Positions 27,103 through 35,711 of a stretch of 64,000 nt of DNA are shown piece after piece (positions within the stretch are counted from its first letter, which is position 1; the number at the start of each line of letters is the position of its first letter). The position numbers and the translations under genes were made by a program. Origin of the DNA: Verrucomicrobiaceae bacterium (GTDB lineage Bacteria; Verrucomicrobiota; Verrucomicrobiia; Verrucomicrobiales; DEV007); assembly GCA_004211885.1 (NCBI GenBank), contig SHBV01000001.1, forward strand, positions 62,001 to 126,000, given 5' to 3'. A model generated the notes under the pieces. The model did no database searches and was not told the DNA's origin. It saw nothing but the letters and a program-made list of their open reading frames with translations.

Positions 27103-29121
27103 ATGAAATTTACCGCCTGCTATTCGGTGTTGCCGGTCATGTTGCTGTTAAGCATTACAGATTTGGTGCACATGGCGGACGCTGATGAGGAGATTTCCAA
27201 GAAAAATATTTTCTGGTCTTACAATGAGCCTCTAAAGCAGGCCTTGCCTAAGGCTAGTCTTTGGGGGATCAATGAGATTGATTCCTTTATTTTTGAGCGG
27301 TTGAAGGTGGAAGATTTGTTGCCACAAGGAGCAGCTCCAAAAGAAGAATGGATCCGGCGGGTTAGTTTGGATCTGACGGGTTTGCCGGCCACGACACAGG
27401 AAATAGATGCATTCAAATCTGACCGATCCGATCATGCTTTTGAGAGAGTCGTTGAGAGATTACTAGCTTCATTTCGGTACGGTGAGCGAATGGCTTCTTG
27501 GTGGTTGGATGGTGCTCGCTACGGTGACAGCCATGGATATGATAATGATCTTGAAAATAGTCAATGGCCCTGGAGGAATTGGGTCATTGAATCATTTAAT
27601 TCCAATAAGCCGTTTGATGTGTTTACCATTGAACAGTTAGCTGGGGACTTATTACCGAATCCAACGAATGATCAAATCATTGCTACTGGGTTCAATAGAA
27701 ACCATCGGATTCAAACGGAGGGCGGCGCCATCGATGAAGAGTGGCGAACAGAGTATGTAATTGACCGTGTAGAAACTATGGGCACGGTTTGGCTTGGACT
27801 CACTCTGAGCTGTGCGCGTTGCCATGATCACAAATATGATCCGATCACTCAGAAGGAATTTTACCAGTTCTTTGCCTTGTTTAATAATTTAGATGAGAAG
27901 GGATTCATTAATAATTTACGTGGTAGTGCCGAGCCTAGAATCCGGTACAAGGCTGAGGAGTTTGAATTGTATTCGGAAAAAATTCGAACCGAAATTAAAG
28001 ATAAAGGATCTCAGGAAAAAGAAATAGCTAAGCTCGAAAAACTATTTCCTACGGTCATGATCATGAAGGAAATGCCTGAGCCCAGAAAAGCATTTGTTTT
28101 GGATGGAGGGCAATATGACTCTCCGACCGAAGAAGTTTTACCGGGCCTACCTAAATCACTACCTTCGCTCCAGGAGGGAGAAAATATGAACAGGCTTGGT
28201 CTTGCTCGTTGGCTTGTGAATGGAAGGCATCCTTTGACCTCACGAGTGATAGTAAATCGATTATGGGCTCAATTCTTTGGGAATGGCATCGTTTTGACAA
28301 CTGAAGACCTAGGCACTCAGTCAGAACGGCCTAGCCATCCTGAATTACTGGACTGGTTAGCTGTTGATTTCGTTGAGCATGGATGGAACATCAAAAGACT
28401 AATTAAAAAAATGGTTCTGAGTTCCACATATTCTCAGTCCCATGCTGTTGATAAAAATAGGCTACAAAAAGATCCCATGAACAGGTTCCTGAGTCGTGGA
28501 CCGAGGCAAAGACTTCAGGCAGAAATGATACGTGATCAGGCACTGGCAATTTCTGGTCTATTAGTTGAGAAGCAAGGCGGCCCTAGCGTATGGACCTATC
28601 AACCTAAAGGTTTGTGGGAAGAAATAGAGAAGCGAGGAAAATTTGTTCAAGATCATGGAGAGAAGTTGTACAGAAGAACCCTGTACACAAGAATTCGAAG
28701 GACAGTTCCGCATCCTAGTATGGTCCTATTTGATATGCCTAGTCGTGAAGTTTGCAGTGTTTTGCGTGCTCGATCTAATACTCCTCTTCAGGCCTTATCA
28801 TTACTTAATAATGTCACATATGTGGAAGCAGCAAAGAAATTTGCAGAAAGAATGATACTTAATGGGAAGAGTTCACAGGAACAGTTGCGTTGGGGTTTTC
28901 GGACCGCCACCGCGAGGCATCCAAACGAATCAGAAATGACAATTTTGCTGGAGGGTTACGAGCGCCGATTAAAACATTATAAGAAGAACCCTCATCTAGC
29001 CAAGAATCTCTTATTAGTAGGTGAGTCTAAGATATTGGATGAGTTGGATGTGATACGTGTTGCAGCCATGGCAACAGCCGCAAATTTGATTCTTAACCTT
29101 GACGAGATAATTAATAAGTGA
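27103..29121 (+). CDS. DUF1549/DUF1553 domain secreted protein, second module
   Basis: A 672-residue protein with a signal peptide to about residue 27 (…DLVHMADA). DUF1549 starts near residue 60 (IDSFIFERLKVEDLLP) and contains RRVSLDLTGLPATTQE, YGDSHGYDNDLENSQW and the CxxCH-type CARCHDHKYDP near residue 240. DUF1553 covers about residues 360-665 (RLGLARWLVNGRHPLTSRV, NRLWAQFFGNG) and ends ATAANLILNLDEIINK, as usual. Relative to family members of about 900-1,100 residues it lacks the PSCyt1 domain and the middle insert. It overlaps or abuts the DUF1501 gene at 29118/29136, so the pair is translationally coupled. Function as for the 3389 gene is not established. Confidence 0.9.
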   Translation: MKFTACYSVLPVMLLLSITDLVHMADADEEISKKNIFWSYNEPLKQALPKASLWGINEIDSFIFERLKVEDLLPQGAAPKEEWIRRVSLDLTGLPATTQEIDAFKSDRSDHAFERVVERLLASFRYGERMASWWLDGARYGDSHGYDNDLENSQWPWRNWVIESFNSNKPFDVFTIEQLAGDLLPNPTNDQIIATGFNRNHRIQTEGGAIDEEWRTEYVIDRVETMGTVWLGLTLSCARCHDHKYDPITQKEFYQFFALFNNLDEKGFINNLRGSAEPRIRYKAEEFELYSEKIRTEIKDKGSQEKEIAKLEKLFPTVMIMKEMPEPRKAFVLDGGQYDSPTEEVLPGLPKSLPSLQEGENMNRLGLARWLVNGRHPLTSRVIVNRLWAQFFGNGIVLTTEDLGTQSERPSHPELLDWLAVDFVEHGWNIKRLIKKMVLSSTYSQSHAVDKNRLQKDPMNRFLSRGPRQRLQAEMIRDQALAISGLLVEKQGGPSVWTYQPKGLWEEIEKRGKFVQDHGEKLYRRTLYTRIRRTVPHPSMVLFDMPSREVCSVLRARSNTPLQALSLLNNVTYVEAAKKFAERMILNGKSSQEQLRWGFRTATARHPNESEMTILLEGYERRLKHYKKNPHLAKNLLLVGESKILDELDVIRVAAMATAANLILNLDEIINK

Positions 29122-29135
29122 ACGGGCATATACCA

Positions 29136-30575
29136 ATGCGAGTTTTGAGAAATATAATTAGTCAACAAGATCAGTTAAATCGACGAGCCTTTCTCGAAGG
29201 TTCTGCTCATGGTATTGGATCCCTAGCGCTTGCAAGTTTACTAAGGGAAGAGGCACAAGCGTCAAGCCACTCTCTAGAGTATAAGCATAGCATTCCAAGA
29301 GCTAAACGTGTTATCTACCTTTTTCAGTCGGGAGGTCCTTCGCAGATTGATTTGTTTGATCCCAAGCCTCATCTTGAGAAGAGCCGTGGAGAAGAATTGC
29401 CCGATTCGGTGAGGGGAGGGCAGCGCATTACGACAATGACTTCTAAACAGAAATCATTACCCGTAGCGCCAAGTAACTACAGTTTTCATAAGTGCGGTCA
29501 GAGCGGAACTTCCTTCAGTGAATTGTTGCCTAATATTGGGGCCTTGGCTGATGATATTTGCTTAATCCGTTCCATGCATACTGAGGCTATTAATCATGAC
29601 CCTGCGATTACATTTTTCCAGACAGGTTCTCAATTAGCAGGCAGGCCAAGCATAGGTTCTTGGATGTCTTATGGATTAGGGTCAGTGAACAAGAACTTGC
29701 CAAATTATTTAGTTCTTACTTCTCGAGGAAGCTCTTCGGATGCTCAGCCATTATACAGTAGGCTCTGGTCATCAGGTTTTCTTCCGACCGAGCATTCTGG
29801 TGTGAAGCTACGTAATTCTGGAGATCCGGTATACTATTTATCTAATCCACCTGGAATTAATTCTTCTTTGAGGCGTGATATATTAGATGATTTAAAATTA
29901 CTGAATGAAAAGCGTTCCACGTTAATTGGCGACCCTGAAATAGATTCAAGAATTTTACAGTATGAGATGGCTTTCAGGATGCAATCTAGTGTTCCAGAAT
30001 TAGTCAACTTATCGGATGAGACTCAAAGCACGCTTGACCTTTATGGACCAGATGTGAAAAGACCAGGCACTTACGCAGCGAATTGTTTATTAGCTAGGCG
30101 CCTTGCCGAGAGAGGTGTTAATTTCATTCAGCTCTTTCATATGGGCTGGGATCATCATTTTAAGCTTTCACAGGATCTGCCGCGACAATGTAGGGACACT
30201 GATCGGGCAACTGCTGGATTAATTATTGATTTAAAGCAGAGAGGGTTACTTGATGATACTCTGGTCGTATGGGGAGGAGAGTTTGGACGAACGGTTTATG
30301 CTCAGGCACCCGACAAGAATGGTGGCCGAGACCATCACCCTAGGTGCTTTACAACGATGCTTGCTGGTGGAGGAGTCAAAGGCGGTCACGTTCATGGCGC
30401 CACAGATGATTATTGTTATAATGTTGTGGATGACCCGGTCCATGTTCATGATCTTAATGCCACTATTCTTAAATTAATGGGTGTTAATCATGAATCTTTA
30501 ACTTTTAAATATCAGGGACGTCAGTACCGACTCACTGATGTTCATGGTAAAGTTTTGAAGGAGATTATTTCTTAG
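29136..30575 (+). CDS. DUF1501 domain exported protein, second module
   Basis: The frame allows GTG 29118, which overlaps the previous stop, but ATG 29136 (MRVLRNIIS) is the more usual start; 479 residues. A Tat-like signal follows: LNRRAFLEGSAHGIGSLALASLL. Family blocks: YLFQSGGPSQIDLFDPKP (about 65-82), FHMGWDHHF (about 335), VWGGEFGRTVYAQAPDKNGGRDHHPR and LAGGGVKGGHVHGATDDYC (about 385-430). The Asp/His-rich blocks match the alkaline-phosphatase-like fold. It pairs with the DUF1553 gene just upstream. Its stop is three bases from that of the convergent PQQ-propeller gene. Confidence 0.9.
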   Translation: MRVLRNIISQQDQLNRRAFLEGSAHGIGSLALASLLREEAQASSHSLEYKHSIPRAKRVIYLFQSGGPSQIDLFDPKPHLEKSRGEELPDSVRGGQRITTMTSKQKSLPVAPSNYSFHKCGQSGTSFSELLPNIGALADDICLIRSMHTEAINHDPAITFFQTGSQLAGRPSIGSWMSYGLGSVNKNLPNYLVLTSRGSSSDAQPLYSRLWSSGFLPTEHSGVKLRNSGDPVYYLSNPPGINSSLRRDILDDLKLLNEKRSTLIGDPEIDSRILQYEMAFRMQSSVPELVNLSDETQSTLDLYGPDVKRPGTYAANCLLARRLAERGVNFIQLFHMGWDHHFKLSQDLPRQCRDTDRATAGLIIDLKQRGLLDDTLVVWGGEFGRTVYAQAPDKNGGRDHHPRCFTTMLAGGGVKGGHVHGATDDYCYNVVDDPVHVHDLNATILKLMGVNHESLTFKYQGRQYRLTDVHGKVLKEIIS

Positions 30576-30578
30576 AAT

Positions 30579-31832
30579 CTATTCTTTTTTACCAATGCAG
30601 TAGAGGATTTCTTGCCGCACATCTCCCACATTTTCGGCAACCCTTGCAAAAATTTTGCTATCGCATATGACAGGCGTTGCAAATACCTGATCTCCAAGCT
30701 TGTTCTTAGCAATGACTTTAAACTTATTAGGATCGGCAGAAAAAACAGAGAAGTTTCCATTTTCGTCAACTGCATAGATTCTTTCGCCGACCATGACCGG
30801 TGATGCGCTAGTGGTTCGATTGAGCCGTTCTTTCCACATGTTTTTACCGGTTTCAGAGTTCCAGCACATTGCATTTCCATTATCCATAACCGCGTAAAGA
30901 TAACCGTCTTTCACTATCATTGAAGGAACGTAAACACGACTGATATTTTCCCAGACCACTTTTCCTGAACCATCAGCGCTGATTGCTGAGACATGATTCC
31001 TAGGATATCCACCGCTCGTAAAGACGCGTTTTCCATCAGTTACGATAGAACTTACACACTCAGTAGTTGATCCGGATATTTCCCAAAATTTCTTGCCCGT
31101 ATTTGGATCAAGGCTAGTCACTAGATTGCATCCCTGAAAGATCAGTTCATCCCTACCATTAAGCTTATAAATTACTGGTGATGTGTAATTTGGCTCTTTG
31201 GGACGATTCACTTTCCATGCTATCTTTCCATTGCTGCGATTTAAACCACAGATGGCTCCACCGCTCTTGTTGTCAGCAGAAACTATTACTAGAGATTTAT
31301 ATATGGCAGGCGATGTGGAAAAACCTTGGTGAAGGATGTAATCACTGATCTTTTGTTGCCAAATCTTATTACCATCATAATCGAACGCAGTTGTGAAAAC
31401 TGCCCCTTTGTTCAGAAAATTGATATAGACTAATTTGCCATCTGTGGCCGGAGTCGATGATGCTTGACTTGCTTTCTTATTAGACTTTTGAGGGAATCCC
31501 CCCCGATGCACTTCTTTGCTCCAGATCTCTTTTCCGTTCAGTCTATTGAAGCAAATTAGAGTCTGTGTTTTCATCTTTTCATCCGCCGTAGCTAAAAATA
31601 TTCGACCACCATAGATGGTAGGTGATCCATGACCTCTTCCTGGGACCTTAGTTGACCAAAGGACATTTTCCTCAGAGCTGAACTTAACTGGAGGATCTTG
31701 ATTTGAATCAGCAATTCCGTCATGCTTCAGGCCACGCCATTGTGCCCAATCATTGCCTCTCGTCTGCTGGCTACTGGTCTTAAGAAAAATAATAATTGCG
31801 AATACTGATAATAATATTTTCCGCGCTTTCAT
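30579..31832 (-). CDS. Secreted PQQ-like (BamB-type) beta-propeller protein
   Basis: A 417-residue exported propeller. The signal peptide is at about residues 1-26. Domain start is WAQWRGLKHDGIADSNQDPP, the standard opening of planctomycete PQQ-like proteins. Repeats carry the W-motif (WSTKVPGRGHGSPTIYGGRIFLATAD; KIAWKVNRPKEPNYTSPVIY; KVVWENISRVYVPSMIVKDGYLYAV; NMWKERLNRTTSASPVMVGERIYAV). There is no second catalytic domain. It could be a scaffold or a quinoprotein-type enzyme; no PQQ-binding residues are certain. It is not obviously linked to the neighbouring DUF1501 gene, with which it converges three bases away. Confidence 0.85.
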   Translation of the reverse strand: MKARKILLSVFAIIIFLKTSSQQTRGNDWAQWRGLKHDGIADSNQDPPVKFSSEENVLWSTKVPGRGHGSPTIYGGRIFLATADEKMKTQTLICFNRLNGKEIWSKEVHRGGFPQKSNKKASQASSTPATDGKLVYINFLNKGAVFTTAFDYDGNKIWQQKISDYILHQGFSTSPAIYKSLVIVSADNKSGGAICGLNRSNGKIAWKVNRPKEPNYTSPVIYKLNGRDELIFQGCNLVTSLDPNTGKKFWEISGSTTECVSSIVTDGKRVFTSGGYPRNHVSAISADGSGKVVWENISRVYVPSMIVKDGYLYAVMDNGNAMCWNSETGKNMWKERLNRTTSASPVMVGERIYAVDENGNFSVFSADPNKFKVIAKNKLGDQVFATPVICDSKIFARVAENVGDVRQEILYCIGKKE

Positions 31833-32128
31833 CTTGGTATCCTAAAGAGATTTGAAAGTATACTGCAACTCGTAATGCATCAGTTACATTAATTTTTCCT
31901 ATTATTTTCCAAGAAACCATTTCGCAGCGTTTGGAGGAAAGCTACGTTGAACATTGTTTCCGTTACCTGATATTCCTGATTCTCTCGTGCGCCATATTTT
32001 AAGATCGGTTGATTCCTCAATTCTGTAGAGAACATGTGAACCTCACAAAACTCTCTAAGCCTACGCAAAATTGGCTCACTGCGGTTATCTGAAAACATTT
32101 CATAGTTCCGAACTCCTAAATACCGCCC
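31833..32128. other. Intergenic region with no supported gene
   Basis: A frame in continuation with the methyltransferase, after its TAG stop, stays open for 78 codons on the minus strand, but no recognisable domain or conserved motif is seen. The region upstream of the PQQ-propeller start (31832) presumably holds its promoter; none is convincing. Confidence 0.4.
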
Positions 32129-32800
32129 CTAATCACGCTTTTTCAGAACGATGAAAAAATGATACGGATTCAATTTAAACCTCTCGAACGACTCTACGAT
32201 GAAGTGTTTTTCTAGCAGCTTTCGAATCTCCCTCTTCTTGGTTTTTTTATCCGAATCGAGCTCCCAATGATGCCCGCTCCAAATATCTTTTTTAGGCAAT
32301 GTAAGCGTTAGGGATCTTAGCTTGCGGCGTAATTTCGGAATCTTAATCAAACAGGCGAAGTCGAGTAGAATGTGCTGGCAACGAGGAATGGTGATGAATG
32401 CCCGGTTACTTGTAGACAGCGCAATCTGTTCGATTGTCCCCTCGAAGTATTCGAACGGCATATGCTCGAGAACTTCGGCACAGACCGTAAGATCGAATTC
32501 ACCAGGGGAAAAATGCTCGTTGAGTTTCCTTATGTCACCAACGACGTCGGGGTCTAGATTCGGATTGATATCAATAGTTGTAACGTCATGCCCGGCCTTT
32601 GACAGAAAATCAGAAACGAAGCCGTTCCCTTTCCCGATTTCAAGGATCCGTTGCGCACCTAGTTTATGGATCTGAGCAATTTGCGCAGAAAGGCTGTACA
32701 GCTGAGTGTCCGCAAAATACGAATCCCCGAAATACAATTCGCGATCAAGATTCGCCTCTTCACCTTCAGTCCTTCCTTTACTAGATCTGTTATTTGTCAT
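32129..32800 (-). CDS. Class I SAM-dependent methyltransferase (likely transferred)
   Basis: A 223-residue protein. Residues about 45-90 hold motif I (RILEIGKGNGFVSDFLSKAG) and the acidic VTTIDINPN; then VCAEVLEHMPFEYFEGT (post-I/II), and the C-terminus ends NPYHFFIVLKKRD. There is no signal peptide. Target unknown; neighbours are not biosynthetic. Its base composition is richer in CG dinucleotides and G+C than the flanks (for example around 32440-32540), and it sits beside a truncated gene, which suggests horizontal transfer. Transfer is an inference, not measured. Confidence 0.8.
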   Translation of the reverse strand: MTNNRSSKGRTEGEEANLDRELYFGDSYFADTQLYSLSAQIAQIHKLGAQRILEIGKGNGFVSDFLSKAGHDVTTIDINPNLDPDVVGDIRKLNEHFSPGEFDLTVCAEVLEHMPFEYFEGTIEQIALSTSNRAFITIPRCQHILLDFACLIKIPKLRRKLRSLTLTLPKKDIWSGHHWELDSDKKTKKREIRKLLEKHFIVESFERFKLNPYHFFIVLKKRD

Positions 32801-32843
32801 ATACGATGGTTATTCATTTCTTAGGTGGTGCGTTTCTGCCTGT

Positions 32844-33272
32844 TTAAACATGCACATAAAGTCCTCTGACTTGCCGTTCTCCTGGTGAGTTTCGGAATTT
32901 AACATCTGCCCTTTTAAGTAAACTTTTATACATGTGAAGGTGCACTTCAATTTCTGCCCCGTGATCATCTCTACATTTTTTCACGAAGGATTCCATTTTT
33001 TTATAATGGGGTGTGAATTGAGTATATGCGACAGGATTATAGAGGTGAGTCCATCGCATCTTTGGGTGGTTCTTTGTAAGGGTTCGAAATGCATTCAGGT
33101 CGTCAATTCCCATGGCCCAAGGTTGATCGAAGTGCGAAACTACAGAAACATGAAGAATCGGTTCTGGCGGATCCTGTGATTTATTTTCGTTGATTTGTCC
33201 AAATGCGTCTATCACAAATATCCATAAGGCAATGCATAGCTTGATGCTAAAGATTGGTATTATTGTATTCAT
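32844..33272 (-). pseudogene. Truncated secreted carbohydrate deacetylase-like protein
   Basis: 142 residues. A signal peptide (to about ALWIFVIDAFG) is followed by HVSVVSHFDQPWAMGIDDL and KMRWTHLYNPVAYTQFTPHY, then AEIEVHLHMYKSLLK; these HxxxD/HxH-like elements recall the start of polysaccharide-deacetylase-type catalytic domains. The frame ends soon after, at VRGLYVHV, with less than one third of such a domain. The break lies next to the atypical methyltransferase gene. Probably a remnant; a short genuine protein is possible. The family call is tentative. Confidence 0.5.
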
Positions 33273-33373
33273 TTCGAAAGCAATTCTCCGAAGAGTCTGA
33301 TGATTTAACTTTAATCAAATCAAATATTAATCATTGCCTGAATTGAACAGAAGCATGAGTTTGCAGATCAAAT

Positions 33374-33751
33374 TCAGAGTTCTTCTTTGTTAGGATCTAT
33401 TTCGACTGGTTCTGAATCTTCAAGAGTGCTAGAGAAGAGTGACCTCATGCATGTGGCTTTCGTTGGACTGATGAATGTATCGCAATACATTGCACCAATG
33501 AGTTCATTGGATTCATTTGTGAATACATAAGTTCCAGATTCTCTTGCTTCAGGCGTTAAGAATAAAACTTCAAATGCCATAATGGGCATTTCGTTTAGAG
33601 TCCCTGTTTCCGTGGGTTCCGTTAACTGAACTAATTGCCATGGTTCTCCATGCTTTGGCAGTCCAATTCCTCGGGCCAAGAGCATTTTTCCCAGATACTG
33701 AACTAGAACTTCTCTTCTAGGAATTTCAGGGAATTCGGTATCTTCGCTCAT
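33374..33751 (-). CDS. Hypothetical protein (125 residues)
   Basis: No known domain recognised. The sequence is acidic, with an ordered middle (REVLVQYLGKMLLARGIGLP; MPIMAFEVLFLTPEARESGTYVF; GAMYCDTFISPTKATCMRSLF). There is no signal peptide, so it is likely cytoplasmic. Two cysteines, in YCDTF and TCMRS, are separated by 12 residues. The start (MSEDTEF) is the only sensible one. It ends 101 bases before the start of the deacetylase-like fragment on the same strand, and the P-II terminator at 33824-33849 separates it from glnB upstream. Function unknown. Confidence 0.65.
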   Translation of the reverse strand: MSEDTEFPEIPRREVLVQYLGKMLLARGIGLPKHGEPWQLVQLTEPTETGTLNEMPIMAFEVLFLTPEARESGTYVFTNESNELIGAMYCDTFISPTKATCMRSLFSSTLEDSEPVEIDPNKEEL

Positions 33752-33823
33752 TAATCATTAAAGAATAACTTTTATACGAAGAATAAAAAAATTCGAATTT
33801 TTTAAGTGTTAAATTATAAAAAA

Positions 33824-33849
33824 GGCTCTCTCCGATAACAGAGAGAGCC
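33824..33849 (-). terminator. Strong rho-independent terminator of the P-II gene
   Basis: GGCTCTCTC (33824-33832), an eight-base loop and GAGAGAGCC (33841-33849) form a perfect nine-pair stem. In the minus direction it is followed by six T (complement of 33818-33823) and further T/A. It lies 18 bases after the P-II stop. Confidence 0.9.
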
Positions 33850-33867
33850 TTTAATGTTTAATTTTAA

Positions 33868-34541
<674 letters not shown>

Positions 34542-35507
34542 ATGAAACTTTATATAATTTCTTCAATTCTGTTTGGTTTAGTAGCGATTATTGGATGCAC
34601 TAAATCCAATGATCAAGACTCGGCCAATTCCCACAAACTTGAATCAAAGGATGAGAAAAAAACTCGAGTTTCTGAAAATTCTAAAGGGCCTTGGAGTGCT
34701 GACGGGCAGAGCGTATTGCTTAAAGCCAAATGGATTAGGGGAAAGTCCTATATTTTTCGCCAGACAACCAATATGGAAATGGAACTTCCTATCGCTGGAC
34801 CCGAAGGCTCAAAAACAAAAATGTCCATGGATTTTAATGTGGATGTATCTGACAAGAAGGAATCAGAAAATAAGAAAATGAGCGTTCGATTTTCTAAAGT
34901 GAAAATGGAGATGTCGATGGCGGGCCAGAACATGGTCTATGATTCTGAGGACCCAGAAAATCAGAGTGCTCTGCTAAGAACAGCTTTCGGAGATTTTGCT
35001 AATCAAAAATTTGAAGCCGAATTTGATAAAGATGATAACTTTCTTAGTGTCGATGGGAATGCAAAAGGTGGTGCGCCAGCGGCGGCAGGAATTGGTGGGT
35101 TAGGGAATGAAGAAATTGGAAATATGTTAAAACAATTAGGAGACTTTGGTTTTCCTGAAGGAGTCGTTGAACCTGATGCTAAATGGCAGCATGGGCAGGA
35201 GTTGAGCATGCAGCAAATAGGTAAAATGAAAATGACAATTGATTATACTTATAAGGGGCCAAAGGATTATAAAGGGAAAAAACTAGCAGAAATAATTTTT
35301 CAGGGAATCGCAGCTAGTGATGGGGAGGGAGAACTAGTTTCGTTTAAAGATTCAAAGATGAGTGGCACTATGTTATTCGACCCTGAATTGGGAACAGTGG
35401 TTCAGACGGATAGTTCTGTTGATATGACGATGTCGGTTGGGGGTGAGCTTGGGGCCGAAATGAATACAAAAACTAGTTCGTCCTATTCGCTCATTTCAAT
35501 TGACTAG
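34542..35507 (+). CDS. DUF6263-like lipoprotein
   Basis: A 321-residue lipoprotein: signal MKLYIISSILFGLVAIIGC (lipobox IIGC), then a Lys/Glu/Ser-rich linker to about residue 55. The remaining 260 residues are beta-rich, alternating strands with methionine and lysine (FRQTTNMEMELPIAG, KKMSVRFSKVKMEMSMAGQNM, TMLFDPELGTVVQTDSS), and a GGAPAAAGIGGLGNEE hinge. The pattern 'K..Y.FRQ...' and 'GT..FDPELG.V..T.' resembles the DUF6263 family of planctomycete/verrucomicrobial lipoproteins; this is from memory. Function unknown. It is transcribed alone, with a hairpin at 35655-35692. Confidence 0.7.
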   Translation: MKLYIISSILFGLVAIIGCTKSNDQDSANSHKLESKDEKKTRVSENSKGPWSADGQSVLLKAKWIRGKSYIFRQTTNMEMELPIAGPEGSKTKMSMDFNVDVSDKKESENKKMSVRFSKVKMEMSMAGQNMVYDSEDPENQSALLRTAFGDFANQKFEAEFDKDDNFLSVDGNAKGGAPAAAGIGGLGNEEIGNMLKQLGDFGFPEGVVEPDAKWQHGQELSMQQIGKMKMTIDYTYKGPKDYKGKKLAEIIFQGIAASDGEGELVSFKDSKMSGTMLFDPELGTVVQTDSSVDMTMSVGGELGAEMNTKTSSSYSLISID

Positions 35508-35654
35508 TTTTTTAAGGTAAAGAAAGTTCATTAGGTTTCTTATAAGTTCGTATAGTCAATTAATTTCCCTGACCTGATTTATAAAGGGAGACAGGGATAT
35601 TGGGTCCTAGAATCTTGAAAATCTTTTTGTTCTGAACGAACAGGCTTGCTAGAA

Positions 35655-35692
35655 AGGCTTCCGTTCATTACTACCTAATGAAAGCTTTTTTA
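35655..35692 (+). terminator. Terminator-like hairpin before dnaE
   Basis: TCATTA (35665-35670) and TAATGA pair around CTACC, and AAAGgCTT pairs outward with AAGCTTT, followed by T5. There is an internal bulge (CCGT), so it is moderate. It probably ends the 34542 transcript. Confidence 0.45.
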
Positions 35693-35711
35693 TTGAGGTT
35701 CCTAAAACATA

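Noticed and set aside
31889-32128. Frame continuing in phase after the methyltransferase TAG stop for 78 codons
   Set aside because: The methyltransferase has a natural end at VLKKRD, the stop is TAG, and the extra 78 codons show no family sequence. A one-in-three phase match is expected by chance.
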